Shown piece after piece: positions 1 through 8,076 of a DNA stretch of 64,000 bases. The translations under genes and the position numbers were made by a program. This DNA comes from Yersinia enterocolitica subsp. enterocolitica. Lineage in GTDB: Bacteria; Pseudomonadota; Gammaproteobacteria; Enterobacterales; Enterobacteriaceae. Below the pieces are notes generated by a model that made no database searches, had not been told where the DNA came from, and saw nothing but the letters and a program-made list of their open reading frames with translations. The stretch covers positions 3,472,001 to 3,536,000 of the forward strand of contig NZ_LR590469.1 in the NCBI RefSeq assembly GCF_901472495.1. Direction: 5' to 3'. Numbering within the stretch: position 1 is the stretch's first letter; each line of letters starts with the position of its first letter.

Positions 1-2169
1 GTTTTGTGTCCAGGCAAAGATCCACGGAATAGCACGCAGGCTTTCCACCCCGCCATTCGGGCGGCGTTTGGCTGGGCGCGAACCCAATGGCAGCTTGCCC
101 AATTCCAGTTCCGGGGTGGCGGCGCGGAAGTAAGGAACGAACTGTGGATTTTCACGAACATAGCCGCGATACATCTCACAAGAGGCATCAGACAGAATAT
201 CCATCACCTCATTCCACTCTTTCTTCGGTTCCGGCGGCGGTAACAAATTGGCTTCCAGCACCGCACTGGCATACAGGGCCAGACTGCTGATGGTGACTTC
301 TGGCAGACCAAACTTAAAGCGAATCATCTCGCCTTGTTCAGTCACGCGTAAGCCACCTTTCAGGCTGCCCGGAGGCTGAGAAAGCAACGCCGCATGGGCA
401 GGCGCGCCACCACGACCAATAGAACCGCCACGGCCATGGAACAGTGTCAGAGAGATACCGGCTTTCTCGCAGGTTTTAATTAGCGCATCTTGCGCCCGAT
501 ATTGCGCCCAGGACGCGGCCATTACACCGGCATCTTTCGCTGAGTCAGAATAGCCAATCATCACCATCTGCTTGCCTTGGATCAGGCCACGATACCAGTC
601 GATATTCAGTAACTGGGTCATCACGTCGTCCGCATTGTTCAGGTCATCGAGTGTTTCGAACAATGGCGCGACGGGCAGAGTGAATGGGCAGCCGGCTTCT
701 TTCAGCAGTAAATGCACCGCCAGCACATCCGATGGCACTTTCGCCATGGAAATCACATAAGCGGCGATAGAACCTTGCGGCGCTTCGGCAATCACCCGGC
801 AGGTTTCTAACACTTCCTGGGTGTCGGCACTGGGTTCCCATTTCAGCGGAACAAGTGGGCGCTTGGAGTTCAGTTCGCGGATCAGAAAGGCTTGTTTGTC
901 CGCTTCAGACCAGCTTTCATAATCACCGAGGCCCAGATAGCGGGTCAGTTCAGCAATAGCGTCGGTATGACGGGTGCTTTCCTGACGCACATCGATACGC
1001 ACCAATGGCACACCAAAACAGCGCACGCGGCGTAAGGTATCGAGTAACTGGCCGTTGGCGATGATTTCCATGCCACAAGCTTTCAGGGATTGATAACAAG
1101 CGTATAGCGGATCCCATAGTTGGTCATTGCTGACCAGCAAATCTGTTGGTGGCAATACGCGCTCGCCCTTCAGACGTGCTTCCAGATAAGCCTGAGTATT
1201 GGTCAACTGGGTACGCACGCGTTTCATCAGTTCACGATAAGGTTCGAGCACCTCTTCGCCGCCCGCCAATTCACGCAGTTCCGGCGTACATTCCGACATG
1301 GAAAGCTCTGACACCAATACTTGAATGTCGCGCAGGAATAAATCAGTGGCTTTCCAGCGGCTTAGTAATAGCACATGGCGGGTAATTTCAGCGGTGACAT
1401 TCGGATTACCGTCACGGTCGCCCCCCATCCATGAAGTGAAGCGAATCGGCACCGCTTCTACCGGCAAGCGATAATCGAGGGAGTTTTGCAACTGCTCGTT
1501 AAATTCACGCAGGAAAGCGGGCACACCTTCCCATAAGCTGTTTTCAACCACAGCAAAGCCCCATTTGGCTTCATCAACAGGGGAAGGGCGGATTTTACGA
1601 ATTTCGTCGGTATGCCATGATTGTGCGACTAATTGCCGCAAACGACGCATGATCTTGTTGCGTTCGTAATCGGCTAAATCATTGTGATCCAACTGGCTCA
1701 GGCAGGTATTCACTTCAACCAGTTTATGAATCAAGGTGCGGCGGGTAATTTCCGTTGGGTGAGCCGTTAGCACCAGCTCAATGGATAGCTCATCAACCGC
1801 GCTGCGCATGTCTTGCTCACTCAGCTTTTTGTCTTTTAAGCGGGTGAACAGTTGGGCCAGTGCTTCGGGGTTACTCGCGGCTTCACCATGCGGCGAAATG
1901 CTGTGATATTGCTCTGCCGTATTCGTCAGATTGAGGAATTGGCTAAAAGCACGGGCAACCGGCAGCAGTTCGTCGTTGGATAAATTTTGCAGTGTCGTCA
2001 GTAGCTCCTGACGGCTCGCTTCATTACCGGCACGCGAAGATTTAGATAATTTACGGATGGTTTCTACTTTTTCAAGGATGTGTTCACCAAGTGCTTCCTT
2101 GATGGTGTCCCCGAGTAGCGTACCGAGCATACTGACGTTACTTCGCATTGCGGAATATTGTTCGTTCAT
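1..2169 (-). CDS. ppc: Phosphoenolpyruvate carboxylase, N-terminal 723 residues (3' end outside window)
   Basis: Anaplerotic enzyme of the cytoplasm that carboxylates phosphoenolpyruvate to oxaloacetate. Reading leftwards from the ATG at 2167-2169 the frame is open to the window edge. It begins MNEQYSAMRSNVSMLG and contains the family's histidine motif LTAHPTEITRR (roughly residues 135-145), the SWMGGDRDGNPNVT segment and the glycine-rich FHGRGGSIGRGG loop that binds phosphoenolpyruvate. The family is about 880 residues long, so about 155 C-terminal residues lie outside. An ERIC element starts 16 bp upstream of the start codon. The gene neighbours argE in the same orientation but is separated by about 350 bp, so it is probably its own transcription unit. 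Identification is secure. Confidence 0.97.
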   Translation of the reverse strand, partial: MNEQYSAMRSNVSMLGTLLGDTIKEALGEHILEKVETIRKLSKSSRAGNEASRQELLTTLQNLSNDELLPVARAFSQFLNLTNTAEQYHSISPHGEAASNPEALAQLFTRLKDKKLSEQDMRSAVDELSIELVLTAHPTEITRRTLIHKLVEVNTCLSQLDHNDLADYERNKIMRRLRQLVAQSWHTDEIRKIRPSPVDEAKWGFAVVENSLWEGVPAFLREFNEQLQNSLDYRLPVEAVPIRFTSWMGGDRDGNPNVTAEITRHVLLLSRWKATDLFLRDIQVLVSELSMSECTPELRELAGGEEVLEPYRELMKRVRTQLTNTQAYLEARLKGERVLPPTDLLVSNDQLWDPLYACYQSLKACGMEIIANGQLLDTLRRVRCFGVPLVRIDVRQESTRHTDAIAELTRYLGLGDYESWSEADKQAFLIRELNSKRPLVPLKWEPSADTQEVLETCRVIAEAPQGSIAAYVISMAKVPSDVLAVHLLLKEAGCPFTLPVAPLFETLDDLNNADDVMTQLLNIDWYRGLIQGKQMVMIGYSDSAKDAGVMAASWAQYRAQDALIKTCEKAGISLTLFHGRGGSIGRGGAPAHAALLSQPPGSLKGGLRVTEQGEMIRFKFGLPEVTISSLALYASAVLEANLLPPPEPKKEWNEVMDILSDASCEMYRGYVRENPQFVPYFRAATPELELGKLPLGSRPAKRRPNGGVESLRAIPWIFAWTQN

Positions 2170-2184
2170 ATGACCCCTGACCCA

Positions 2185-2311
2185 TATCCCCTTCGCCCTT
2201 GACGCCGCAGGGTTGTTAGCGACGCTCACTCACTCGAATCACTGACCAGTGTCAGCTCATCGAGATTTGTTCACTTGCTGCCTACCTGCAACGCCAATGA
2301 CTTTGGGTATA
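2185..2311. repeat. ERIC element, 127 bp, between ppc and argE
   Basis: Imperfect palindrome with termini TATCCCCTTCG and TGACTTTGGGTATA and the ERIC core (CACTCGAATCACTGAC / GTCAGCTCATCGAG). Its 127-bp span equals the canonical ERIC length. The rest of the 2170-2516 intergenic stretch (2312-2516) is A+T-rich and holds no gene that I can see; it should contain the ppc promoter. Confidence 0.85.
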
Positions 2312-2516
2312 AACTTTTATGGTTTCTTTTTGTAAATTAGTTTCATCCAAAAGGCTAAGATGGACAAATCCACTCGCCACGTTCAATTCCATACCCCAAT
2401 TGACACTATTTTTAGCAAAAAAACATCATTTTTAGGGATATTGCTGAAATTTAATTACCAAGGCCAGATTATCAGTCTGGCTTATCGGCAATATTGATCC
2501 GCCTACCCCATAGTGG

Positions 2517-3701
2517 TTATTTCTGCTGGCAGAAATTATCGACTAATTGACCAATTAGCTCACGTGTGGGTTCGATAAAGGCCATGTCGATAAATTCATC
2601 CGGCTGATGGGCTTGATTGATGGAGCCTGGCCCCAGCACCAATGTCGGGCAAATTTGCTGAATAAACGGGGCTTCGGTGCAGTAGTTCACCACTGCGGTG
2701 CGCTCACCCAATAATTCCTCGATAACCCCGACCATATGATGATCTGTCGGACATTCATAGCCCGGAATCGGTGGATGCAGTTGGTCAATACTCAAGCGGC
2801 CCGGCCAGCGGGCACTGACGGGGGCCAGCGCTTCAGTCATCAATTCATCCAGATCACTTAATGTCAGCCCCGGTAACGGGCGGATATCCATATGTAATTC
2901 ACAGCAAGCACAGATACGGTTCGCTGCATCACCGCCATTAATATGGCCGAAATTCATTGTTGGATAAGGGATGGCAAATGCCGGGTTGTTATAACGCTCT
3001 TGCAAAGTGGTACGCAGCTTCATTAGCTCGGTGATAGATTCATGCATCAAATCAATAGCATTAACACCACGCGCCGGATCACTGGAATGGCCGGACTGAC
3101 CGGTAATACGAATCGCATTGGAAATATGGCCTTTGTGCGCGCGCACCGGTTGCAGTGATGTTGGCTCACCGATAATGGCAAAGTCAGGGCGTAATTGGGT
3201 GGAAGCGGCAAAATAGCGTGCGCCCGCCATGGTGGTCTCTTCATCGGCGGTTGCGAGGATATACAGTGGTTTACTTAATGTGCTGGCATCGATATCACGC
3301 ACCGCATCAAGAATAAAGGCAAAGAAGCCTTTCATGTCGGCAGTACCCAGACCATACAATTTATTGTCATGCTCGGTCAGAGTGAAAGGGTCGCGCGTCC
3401 AGCGGCCTTCATCGTAAGGTACGGTATCGGTATGACCTGCCAAGAGTAGCCCGCCGCTGCCCTCTCCGCTGCTTTTTTTGCCAACAGAGTTTTCACCAAT
3501 AGAGGCAAGCAGATTAAATTTGTGGCGTGTATCCGGTACCGGCTGGATTTCGACGCGAAAACCCAGATCAGCAAACCATCCGGCCAACAAGTTGATTAAC
3601 GCCTCATTGCTTTGATCGAGAGCGCTATCGGTTGCGCTGATTGATGGCGTGGCGATTAACGCCCGATACAGCTCAATAAATGGAGGTAATTTCATCTTCA
3701 C
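2517..3701 (-). CDS. argE: Acetylornithine deacetylase ArgE
   Basis: Hydrolyses N2-acetylornithine to ornithine and acetate in arginine synthesis; metal-dependent M20-family amidohydrolase of the cytoplasm. Metal-site motifs are visible: GHTDTVP (about residues 93-99), GLGTADMKGFFAF, ADEETTMAGAR, GEPTSLQPVRAHKGH, and a late histidine in GSINQAHQPDE. I place the start at the GTG at 3699-3701 because MKMKLPPF then aligns with enterobacterial ArgE; the ATG at 3695 is the alternative. Compared with E. coli ArgE as I recall it, the protein has an extra Gly/Ser/Lys-rich stretch of about eleven residues (SVGKKSSGEGS region, about residues 74-88) just before the first metal motif. It is transcribed divergently from argCBH, with two ARG boxes between. 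Confidence 0.96.
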   Translation of the reverse strand: MKMKLPPFIELYRALIATPSISATDSALDQSNEALINLLAGWFADLGFRVEIQPVPDTRHKFNLLASIGENSVGKKSSGEGSGGLLLAGHTDTVPYDEGRWTRDPFTLTEHDNKLYGLGTADMKGFFAFILDAVRDIDASTLSKPLYILATADEETTMAGARYFAASTQLRPDFAIIGEPTSLQPVRAHKGHISNAIRITGQSGHSSDPARGVNAIDLMHESITELMKLRTTLQERYNNPAFAIPYPTMNFGHINGGDAANRICACCELHMDIRPLPGLTLSDLDELMTEALAPVSARWPGRLSIDQLHPPIPGYECPTDHHMVGVIEELLGERTAVVNYCTEAPFIQQICPTLVLGPGSINQAHQPDEFIDMAFIEPTRELIGQLVDNFCQQK

Positions 3702-3726
3702 TGTTGACAGCCTTTGGTTAGGATAG

Positions 3727-3765
3727 TATCAATATTCATGCATTAATTATGAATAAAAATACATT
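3727..3765. promoter_or_regulatory. Tandem ARG boxes (ArgR operator) between argE and argC
   Basis: Two 18-bp ARG boxes separated by 3 bp, the spacing typical of ArgR operators: 3727-3744 (TATCAATATTCATGCATT) and 3748-3765 (TATGAATAAAAATACATT), compared with consensus WNTGAATWWWWATTCANW. They sit just upstream of argE and would let arginine-bound ArgR repress both divergent transcripts. Site assignment is by consensus match only. Confidence 0.8.
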
Positions 3766-3903
3766 AAGCTTGAGTGTAAGGGAACTGAAAAAACCCTTAA
3801 ATTGACGAAAATGTCAATGCTCAATCACGTGGGGAAACAGTAAAACCTTGCTGAGAACCCAAATGTCAGTTTTGACTACTTATGTTGTTATACCCACTAA
3901 ATT

Positions 3904-4029
3904 TATATCCAATGTCATTGGAGTTGTAAGTAGGCAGCAAGCGGGCGCATCCCGATGAGCTGACACAGGTCAGTGATTCGAGTGAGTGAGCGTCGCTAAC
4001 AACCCTACAGCTTCAAGTACAAAGGGTAA
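3904..4029. repeat. ERIC element upstream of argC
   Basis: About 126 bp, in the opposite orientation to the 2185 copy: starts TATATCCAATGTCATTGGAG, carries the core CATCCCGATGAGCTGAC / GTCAGTGATTCGAGTGAGTG, and ends CTTCAAGTACAAAGGGTAA. It ends 14 bp before the argC start codon, so it must form most of the argC 5' leader if transcription starts near the ARG boxes. Confidence 0.8.
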
Positions 4030-4043
4030 GGTAAACTGAACCC

Positions 4044-5048
4044 ATGTTGAATACACTAATTGTTGGTGCCAGTGGTTATGCCGGAGCAGAACTTACGGCT
4101 TACCTGAATCGTCACCCACATATGAACATAACCGCTTTAGCGGTTTCAGCGCAAAGTGCAGATGCAGGAAAATTGCTTTCTGATCTGCATCCGCAACTAA
4201 AAGGCATTATTGATCTTCCGCTGCAACCCTTGCTGGATGTAGCTCAGGCGGCAAAAGGGGTGGATGTTGTTTTCCTCGCCACTGCCCATGAAGTCAGCCA
4301 TGATTTAGCGCCACAATTCCTGGCGGCGGGTTGTGTAGTCTTTGATCTTTCCGGTGCATACCGGGTTCAGAATGCCGAGTTTTACCGCCAATATTACGGT
4401 TTTGAGCATCAACATGCCGATTGGCTGGATAAAGCGGTCTATGGGTTAGCTGAATGGCAGGCGGAAAAAATTAAGCAGGCCCAATTGATCGCGGTGCCTG
4501 GCTGTTATCCCACCGCATCCCAACTGGCGCTTAAGCCGTTGGTCGATGGCGGCTTACTCAATGAGGCGCAGTGGCCCGTGATTAACGCCGTCAGCGGTGT
4601 TAGTGGCGCGGGGCGCAAAGCCAGTATTGGCAACAGTTTCTGTGAAGTGAGTTTGCAACCCTATGGTTTGTTTAATCATCGTCATCAGCCGGAAATTGTC
4701 GCCCACCTTGGTACTCCAGTGATTTTTACCCCGCACTTGGGGAATTTCGCCCGCGGTATTTTGGCAACCATTACCTGCCGCCTGAAAGTGGGGGTGACGG
4801 CGCAAGATATCGCTGAGGCATACCATAATGCTTATCAATATAAGCCGCTGATTCGGCTCTATAAGCAAGGCGTACCGGCGCTAAAAGCGGTAGTGGGTCT
4901 ACCTTTCTGTGATATCGGTTTCTCGGTGCAGGGTGAACATTTAATTATTGTCGCGACAGAAGATAACCTGCTGAAAGGCGCGGCGGCCCAGGCGGTGCAA
5001 TGCATGAATATACGTTTTGGCTTTGCGGAAACCCAAGCTCTGTTGTGA
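4044..5048 (+). CDS. argC: N-acetyl-gamma-glutamyl-phosphate reductase ArgC
   Basis: Third step of arginine synthesis: NADPH-dependent reduction of N-acetylglutamyl phosphate to the semialdehyde. The 334-residue length is normal. The N-terminal Rossmann motif GASGYAGAEL (residues 8-17) binds NADPH; the catalytic cysteine lies in AVPGCYPTAS (about residue 154); HRHQPEIVAHL and the FTPHLGNFARGIL segment belong to the dimerisation/catalytic domain. First gene of the argCBH set; argB follows after a 75-bp gap. The start codon follows an ERIC element and has only a weak ribosome site (GGGTAAGG). Confidence 0.97.
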   Translation: MLNTLIVGASGYAGAELTAYLNRHPHMNITALAVSAQSADAGKLLSDLHPQLKGIIDLPLQPLLDVAQAAKGVDVVFLATAHEVSHDLAPQFLAAGCVVFDLSGAYRVQNAEFYRQYYGFEHQHADWLDKAVYGLAEWQAEKIKQAQLIAVPGCYPTASQLALKPLVDGGLLNEAQWPVINAVSGVSGAGRKASIGNSFCEVSLQPYGLFNHRHQPEIVAHLGTPVIFTPHLGNFARGILATITCRLKVGVTAQDIAEAYHNAYQYKPLIRLYKQGVPALKAVVGLPFCDIGFSVQGEHLIIVATEDNLLKGAAAQAVQCMNIRFGFAETQALL

Positions 5049-5123
5049 GCAATAAAACGCTAAGCAGCAGAGGTTGTAACCGAGTCGGAACTGACATTTT
5101 TTCTAATTATATTGAGGCGAAAC

Positions 5124-5900
5124 ATGATAAATCCGTTGGTCATTAAATTAGGTGGCGTATTGCTCGACAGCGAAGAAGCGCTGGAACGCCTGTTTACGGC
5201 ATTGGTGACCTATCGTGAGAAGCATGAGCGCCCGCTGGTGATCATGCACGGTGGTGGTTGTCTGGTTGATGATCTGATGAAAAAACTCGCGTTGCCGGTG
5301 GTGAAGAAAAACGGCCTGCGTGTGACGCCAGCCGATCAAATTGACATTATTACCGGGGCATTAGCGGGTACCGCCAACAAAACATTGCTGGCCTGGGCGG
5401 TTAAACATGACATTAATGCGGTTGGCTTATGCTTGGGTGATGGTAATACCGTGTCGGTCACCCCGCTGGATGCGGCACTTGGTCATGTGGGCAAAGCCGA
5501 AGCTGGCTCACCGGCTTTAGTACAAACCTTACTGGCCGCAAATTACATGCCTATCATCAGCTCTATTGGTATTACTAAAGATGGCAGTCTGATGAACGTA
5601 AATGCCGATCAGGCAGCGACGGCTTTGGCCGCGACATTGGGAGCCGATTTAATTTTGCTGTCGGATGTCAGTGGGATTTTAGATGGCAAAGGCCAGCGCA
5701 TTGCTGAAATGACGGCACAAAAAGCCGAACAACTGATTGCGCAGGGCATCATCACTGACGGCATGGTGGTTAAAGTGAATGCGGCGCTGGATGCGGCCCG
5801 TTCATTGGGCCGTCCGGTGGATATCGCCAGTTGGCGTCATGCAGACCAGTTACCGGCGCTGTTTAACGGTGTGCCAATTGGCACGCGTATTCTGGCCTAA
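5124..5900 (+). CDS. argB: Acetylglutamate kinase ArgB
   Basis: Phosphorylates N-acetylglutamate in arginine synthesis; amino-acid kinase fold. Starting at the ATG at 5124, preceded by a GAGGCG ribosome site, gives 258 residues, the usual enterobacterial length; an in-frame TTG at 5112 lies within the ribosome site and is rejected. Motifs: KLGGVLL at the N-terminus, HGGGCLVDDLM for the substrate loop, and NVNADQAATALAATLGADLILLSDVSGIL in pieces for the ATP side. Second gene of argCBH; an ERIC element with an insert follows directly and separates it from argH. Confidence 0.97.
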   Translation: MINPLVIKLGGVLLDSEEALERLFTALVTYREKHERPLVIMHGGGCLVDDLMKKLALPVVKKNGLRVTPADQIDIITGALAGTANKTLLAWAVKHDINAVGLCLGDGNTVSVTPLDAALGHVGKAEAGSPALVQTLLAANYMPIISSIGITKDGSLMNVNADQAATALAATLGADLILLSDVSGILDGKGQRIAEMTAQKAEQLIAQGIITDGMVVKVNAALDAARSLGRPVDIASWRHADQLPALFNGVPIGTRILA

Positions 5901-5901
5901 A

Positions 5902-6100
5902 TATCCTTCTTATTTGCAGTTGCAGTGGTGTTAGCGGCTCTTACTCACCCGAATCACTGACTTGAGTCAGCTCAACGGGATTAATGAGCCTCATCCTTGA
6001 GGCTCACCCTGCGGGCTAGCATAAATGCTGTTCAAATCGGTTCTCGACCAATTTGTCACGCGTTTGCTGCCTTGCTGCCACTCCAACTACTTTGGGTATA
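5902..6100. repeat. ERIC element with internal insert, between argB and argH
   Basis: ERIC termini (TATCCTTCTTATTTGCAG at the left, CTACTTTGGGTATA at the right) and core (CACCCGAATCACTGACTTG / AGTCAGCTCAACGGGAT) are present, but about 70 bp is inserted in the right half: a small hairpin GAGCCTCATCCTTGAGGCTC, then GCGGGCTAGC and AAATCGGTTCTCGACCAATTT. The same modules recur in the copy at 60040-60272. The element starts one base after the argB stop codon and so interrupts what is a tight argB-argH junction in E. coli. Confidence 0.8.
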
Positions 6101-6137
6101 TTATGAGTTTTTATTCTGAAACTAGGGAAGAAAGATT

Positions 6138-7511
6138 ATGGCATTGTGGGGCGGACGGTTCAGTCAGGCGGCAGATCAGCGTTTTAAGCAATTTAACGAT
6201 TCCCTGCGGTTTGATTACCGACTGGCAGAGCAGGATATTATAGGTTCTGTTGCCTGGTCGAAAGCACTGGTCACGGTCGGCGTTTTAACGACGGCCGAAC
6301 AGCAACAACTTGAGCAGGCGCTCTCTGTTTTATTAGAGGAAGTGCAGGCCGATCCACAAGCTATTTTAGCCAGTGATGCAGAAGATATTCACAGCTGGGT
6401 TGAAACCAAACTGATTGATAAAGTCGGTGATTTAGGCAAAAAACTGCATACCGGGCGCAGCCGTAACGATCAGGTGGCAACTGACCTAAAGTTGTGGTGC
6501 AAATTTCAGATAACCGAACTAAAAACCGCCGTACAGCAATTGCAACAAGCGCTGGTTATCACCGCCGAGGCCAATCAGGATGCCGTGATGCCGGGTTATA
6601 CCCATTTGCAGCGTGCTCAACCAGTGACCTTTGCACACTGGTGTCTGGCCTATGCTGAAATGCTGGCTCGTGATGAAAGCCGCCTGCAAGATACCTTGAA
6701 ACGCCTGGATGTCAGCCCGTTAGGCAGTGGCGCTTTAGCTGGAACTGCCTACGCTATTGATCGCGAACAACTGGCGGGTTGGTTAGGTTTTGCTTCGGCT
6801 ACTCGTAATAGTCTGGACAGTGTTTCTGACCGTGACCATGTGTTGGAATTACTGTCTGATGCCAGTATTGGTATGGTGCATTTGTCCCGTTTTGCTGAAG
6901 ATCTGATTTTTTTCAACAGTGGCGAAGCTGCTTTCGTTGATTTATCGGATCGTGTTACGTCTGGCTCTTCCTTGATGCCGCAAAAGAAAAATCCAGATGC
7001 GCTGGAATTAATCCGTGGGAAATGTGGCCGGGTACAGGGCGCATTGACTGGAATGATGATGACGCTCAAAGGCCTGCCTCTGGCTTATAACAAAGACATG
7101 CAAGAAGACAAAGAAGGCCTGTTTGATGCGCTCGATACCTGGCTTGACTGCTTGCATATGGCGGCGCTGGTATTGGATGGTATTCAGGTGAAACGCCCCC
7201 GTTGCAAAGAAGCGGCTGAGCAAGGTTATGCCAATGCGACTGAGTTAGCTGATTATCTGGTCGCCAAAGGTGTGCCATTCCGTGAGGCACACCATATTGT
7301 TGGTGAAGCGGTGGTTGAGGCTATTCGTCAGGGGAAAGCATTAGAGGCTTTATCACTAAGTGACTTGCAAAAATTCAGTGCAGTCATTGGCGATGATGTT
7401 TATCCGATTCTGGCATTGCAATCTTGTTTAGATAAGCGTGTTGCTAAAGGCGGTGTTTCACCCCAGCAAGTCGCATCGGCCATTGCCGAGGCTAAAGTGC
7501 GTTTATTTTAA
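6138..7511 (+). CDS. argH: Argininosuccinate lyase ArgH
   Basis: Last step of arginine synthesis: splits argininosuccinate into arginine and fumarate. 457 residues, normal for the family; begins MALWGGRFSQAAD. Motifs of the fumarase/aspartase superfamily: HTGRSRNDQVATDL (about residues 105-118), PGYTHLQRAQPV, and the signature GSSLMPQKKNPD (about residues 280-291) with the catalytic serine. Ribosome site GGGAAGAAAG precedes the ATG. A strong terminator follows. The gene is separated from argB by a 237-bp gap that holds an ERIC copy, yet presumably remains in the same transcript. Confidence 0.97.
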   Translation: MALWGGRFSQAADQRFKQFNDSLRFDYRLAEQDIIGSVAWSKALVTVGVLTTAEQQQLEQALSVLLEEVQADPQAILASDAEDIHSWVETKLIDKVGDLGKKLHTGRSRNDQVATDLKLWCKFQITELKTAVQQLQQALVITAEANQDAVMPGYTHLQRAQPVTFAHWCLAYAEMLARDESRLQDTLKRLDVSPLGSGALAGTAYAIDREQLAGWLGFASATRNSLDSVSDRDHVLELLSDASIGMVHLSRFAEDLIFFNSGEAAFVDLSDRVTSGSSLMPQKKNPDALELIRGKCGRVQGALTGMMMTLKGLPLAYNKDMQEDKEGLFDALDTWLDCLHMAALVLDGIQVKRPRCKEAAEQGYANATELADYLVAKGVPFREAHHIVGEAVVEAIRQGKALEALSLSDLQKFSAVIGDDVYPILALQSCLDKRVAKGGVSPQQVASAIAEAKVRLF

Positions 7512-7538
7512 TTCGCAGAGTATTGGTTAATGTTGCGG

Positions 7539-7572
7539 CGGGCCACAATTAATGTGGCCCGTTTTGCGTTAT
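7539..7572 (+). terminator. Rho-independent terminator after argH
   Basis: Stem CGGGCCAC / GTGGCCCG with loop AATTAAT (7539-7561), followed by TTTTGCGTT. It ends the argCBH transcript before the has locus. Confidence 0.85.
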
Positions 7573-7735
7573 AAATACTTAAATATATTTTATTCGTTAC
7601 TGGTTTTATTTATAAAACTTTAATCCGCGTAACAGCTATCGCTATTTATCCATTATTTATTTCTTCTATTAAATCAATGCCATCAGTAACCTGTTATTTT
7701 ATTCTTAATAGACTGTTGAGTTTATAACCACAAAT

Positions 7736-7754
7736 GATTATGATAATCATTATC
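7736..7754. promoter_or_regulatory. Fur box upstream of hasR
   Basis: GATTATGATAATCATTATC matches the 19-bp Fur consensus GATAATGATAATCATTATC at 17 of 19 positions and is flanked by further A/T-rich half-sites (AATGATTATG). It implies iron-repressed expression of the has operon. The remaining leader (about 7573-8076, 500 bp) is very A+T-rich; I see no gene in it, and the ribosome site AAGGATG lies at about 8061-8067. Confidence 0.85.
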
Positions 7755-8076
7755 AAATAATGGCGATATAGTAAAACCTCTACTAGCATTAAAAAAATAA
7801 ATGAATATTACTTAGGTGAAATAACACTAGATCTTACTGAATAATATTATTGAATCCTCTAATAAAGTAACTGCTTTATTTTTAAATTTAATGCCCCATT
7901 TATTTGATGACGTAACTTATTTACTTCATGGAAAATAACATAATTTCTATTACCGGATACTTTAGATTATTTGGCGGTAATCCTATGGCAACGTTTTATT
8001 GTGAAAGCCATTAAGGTGAACGGCTAATAATTAATAGATTTATTATTTTTATACTAATAAGGATGAAATCTCATAA

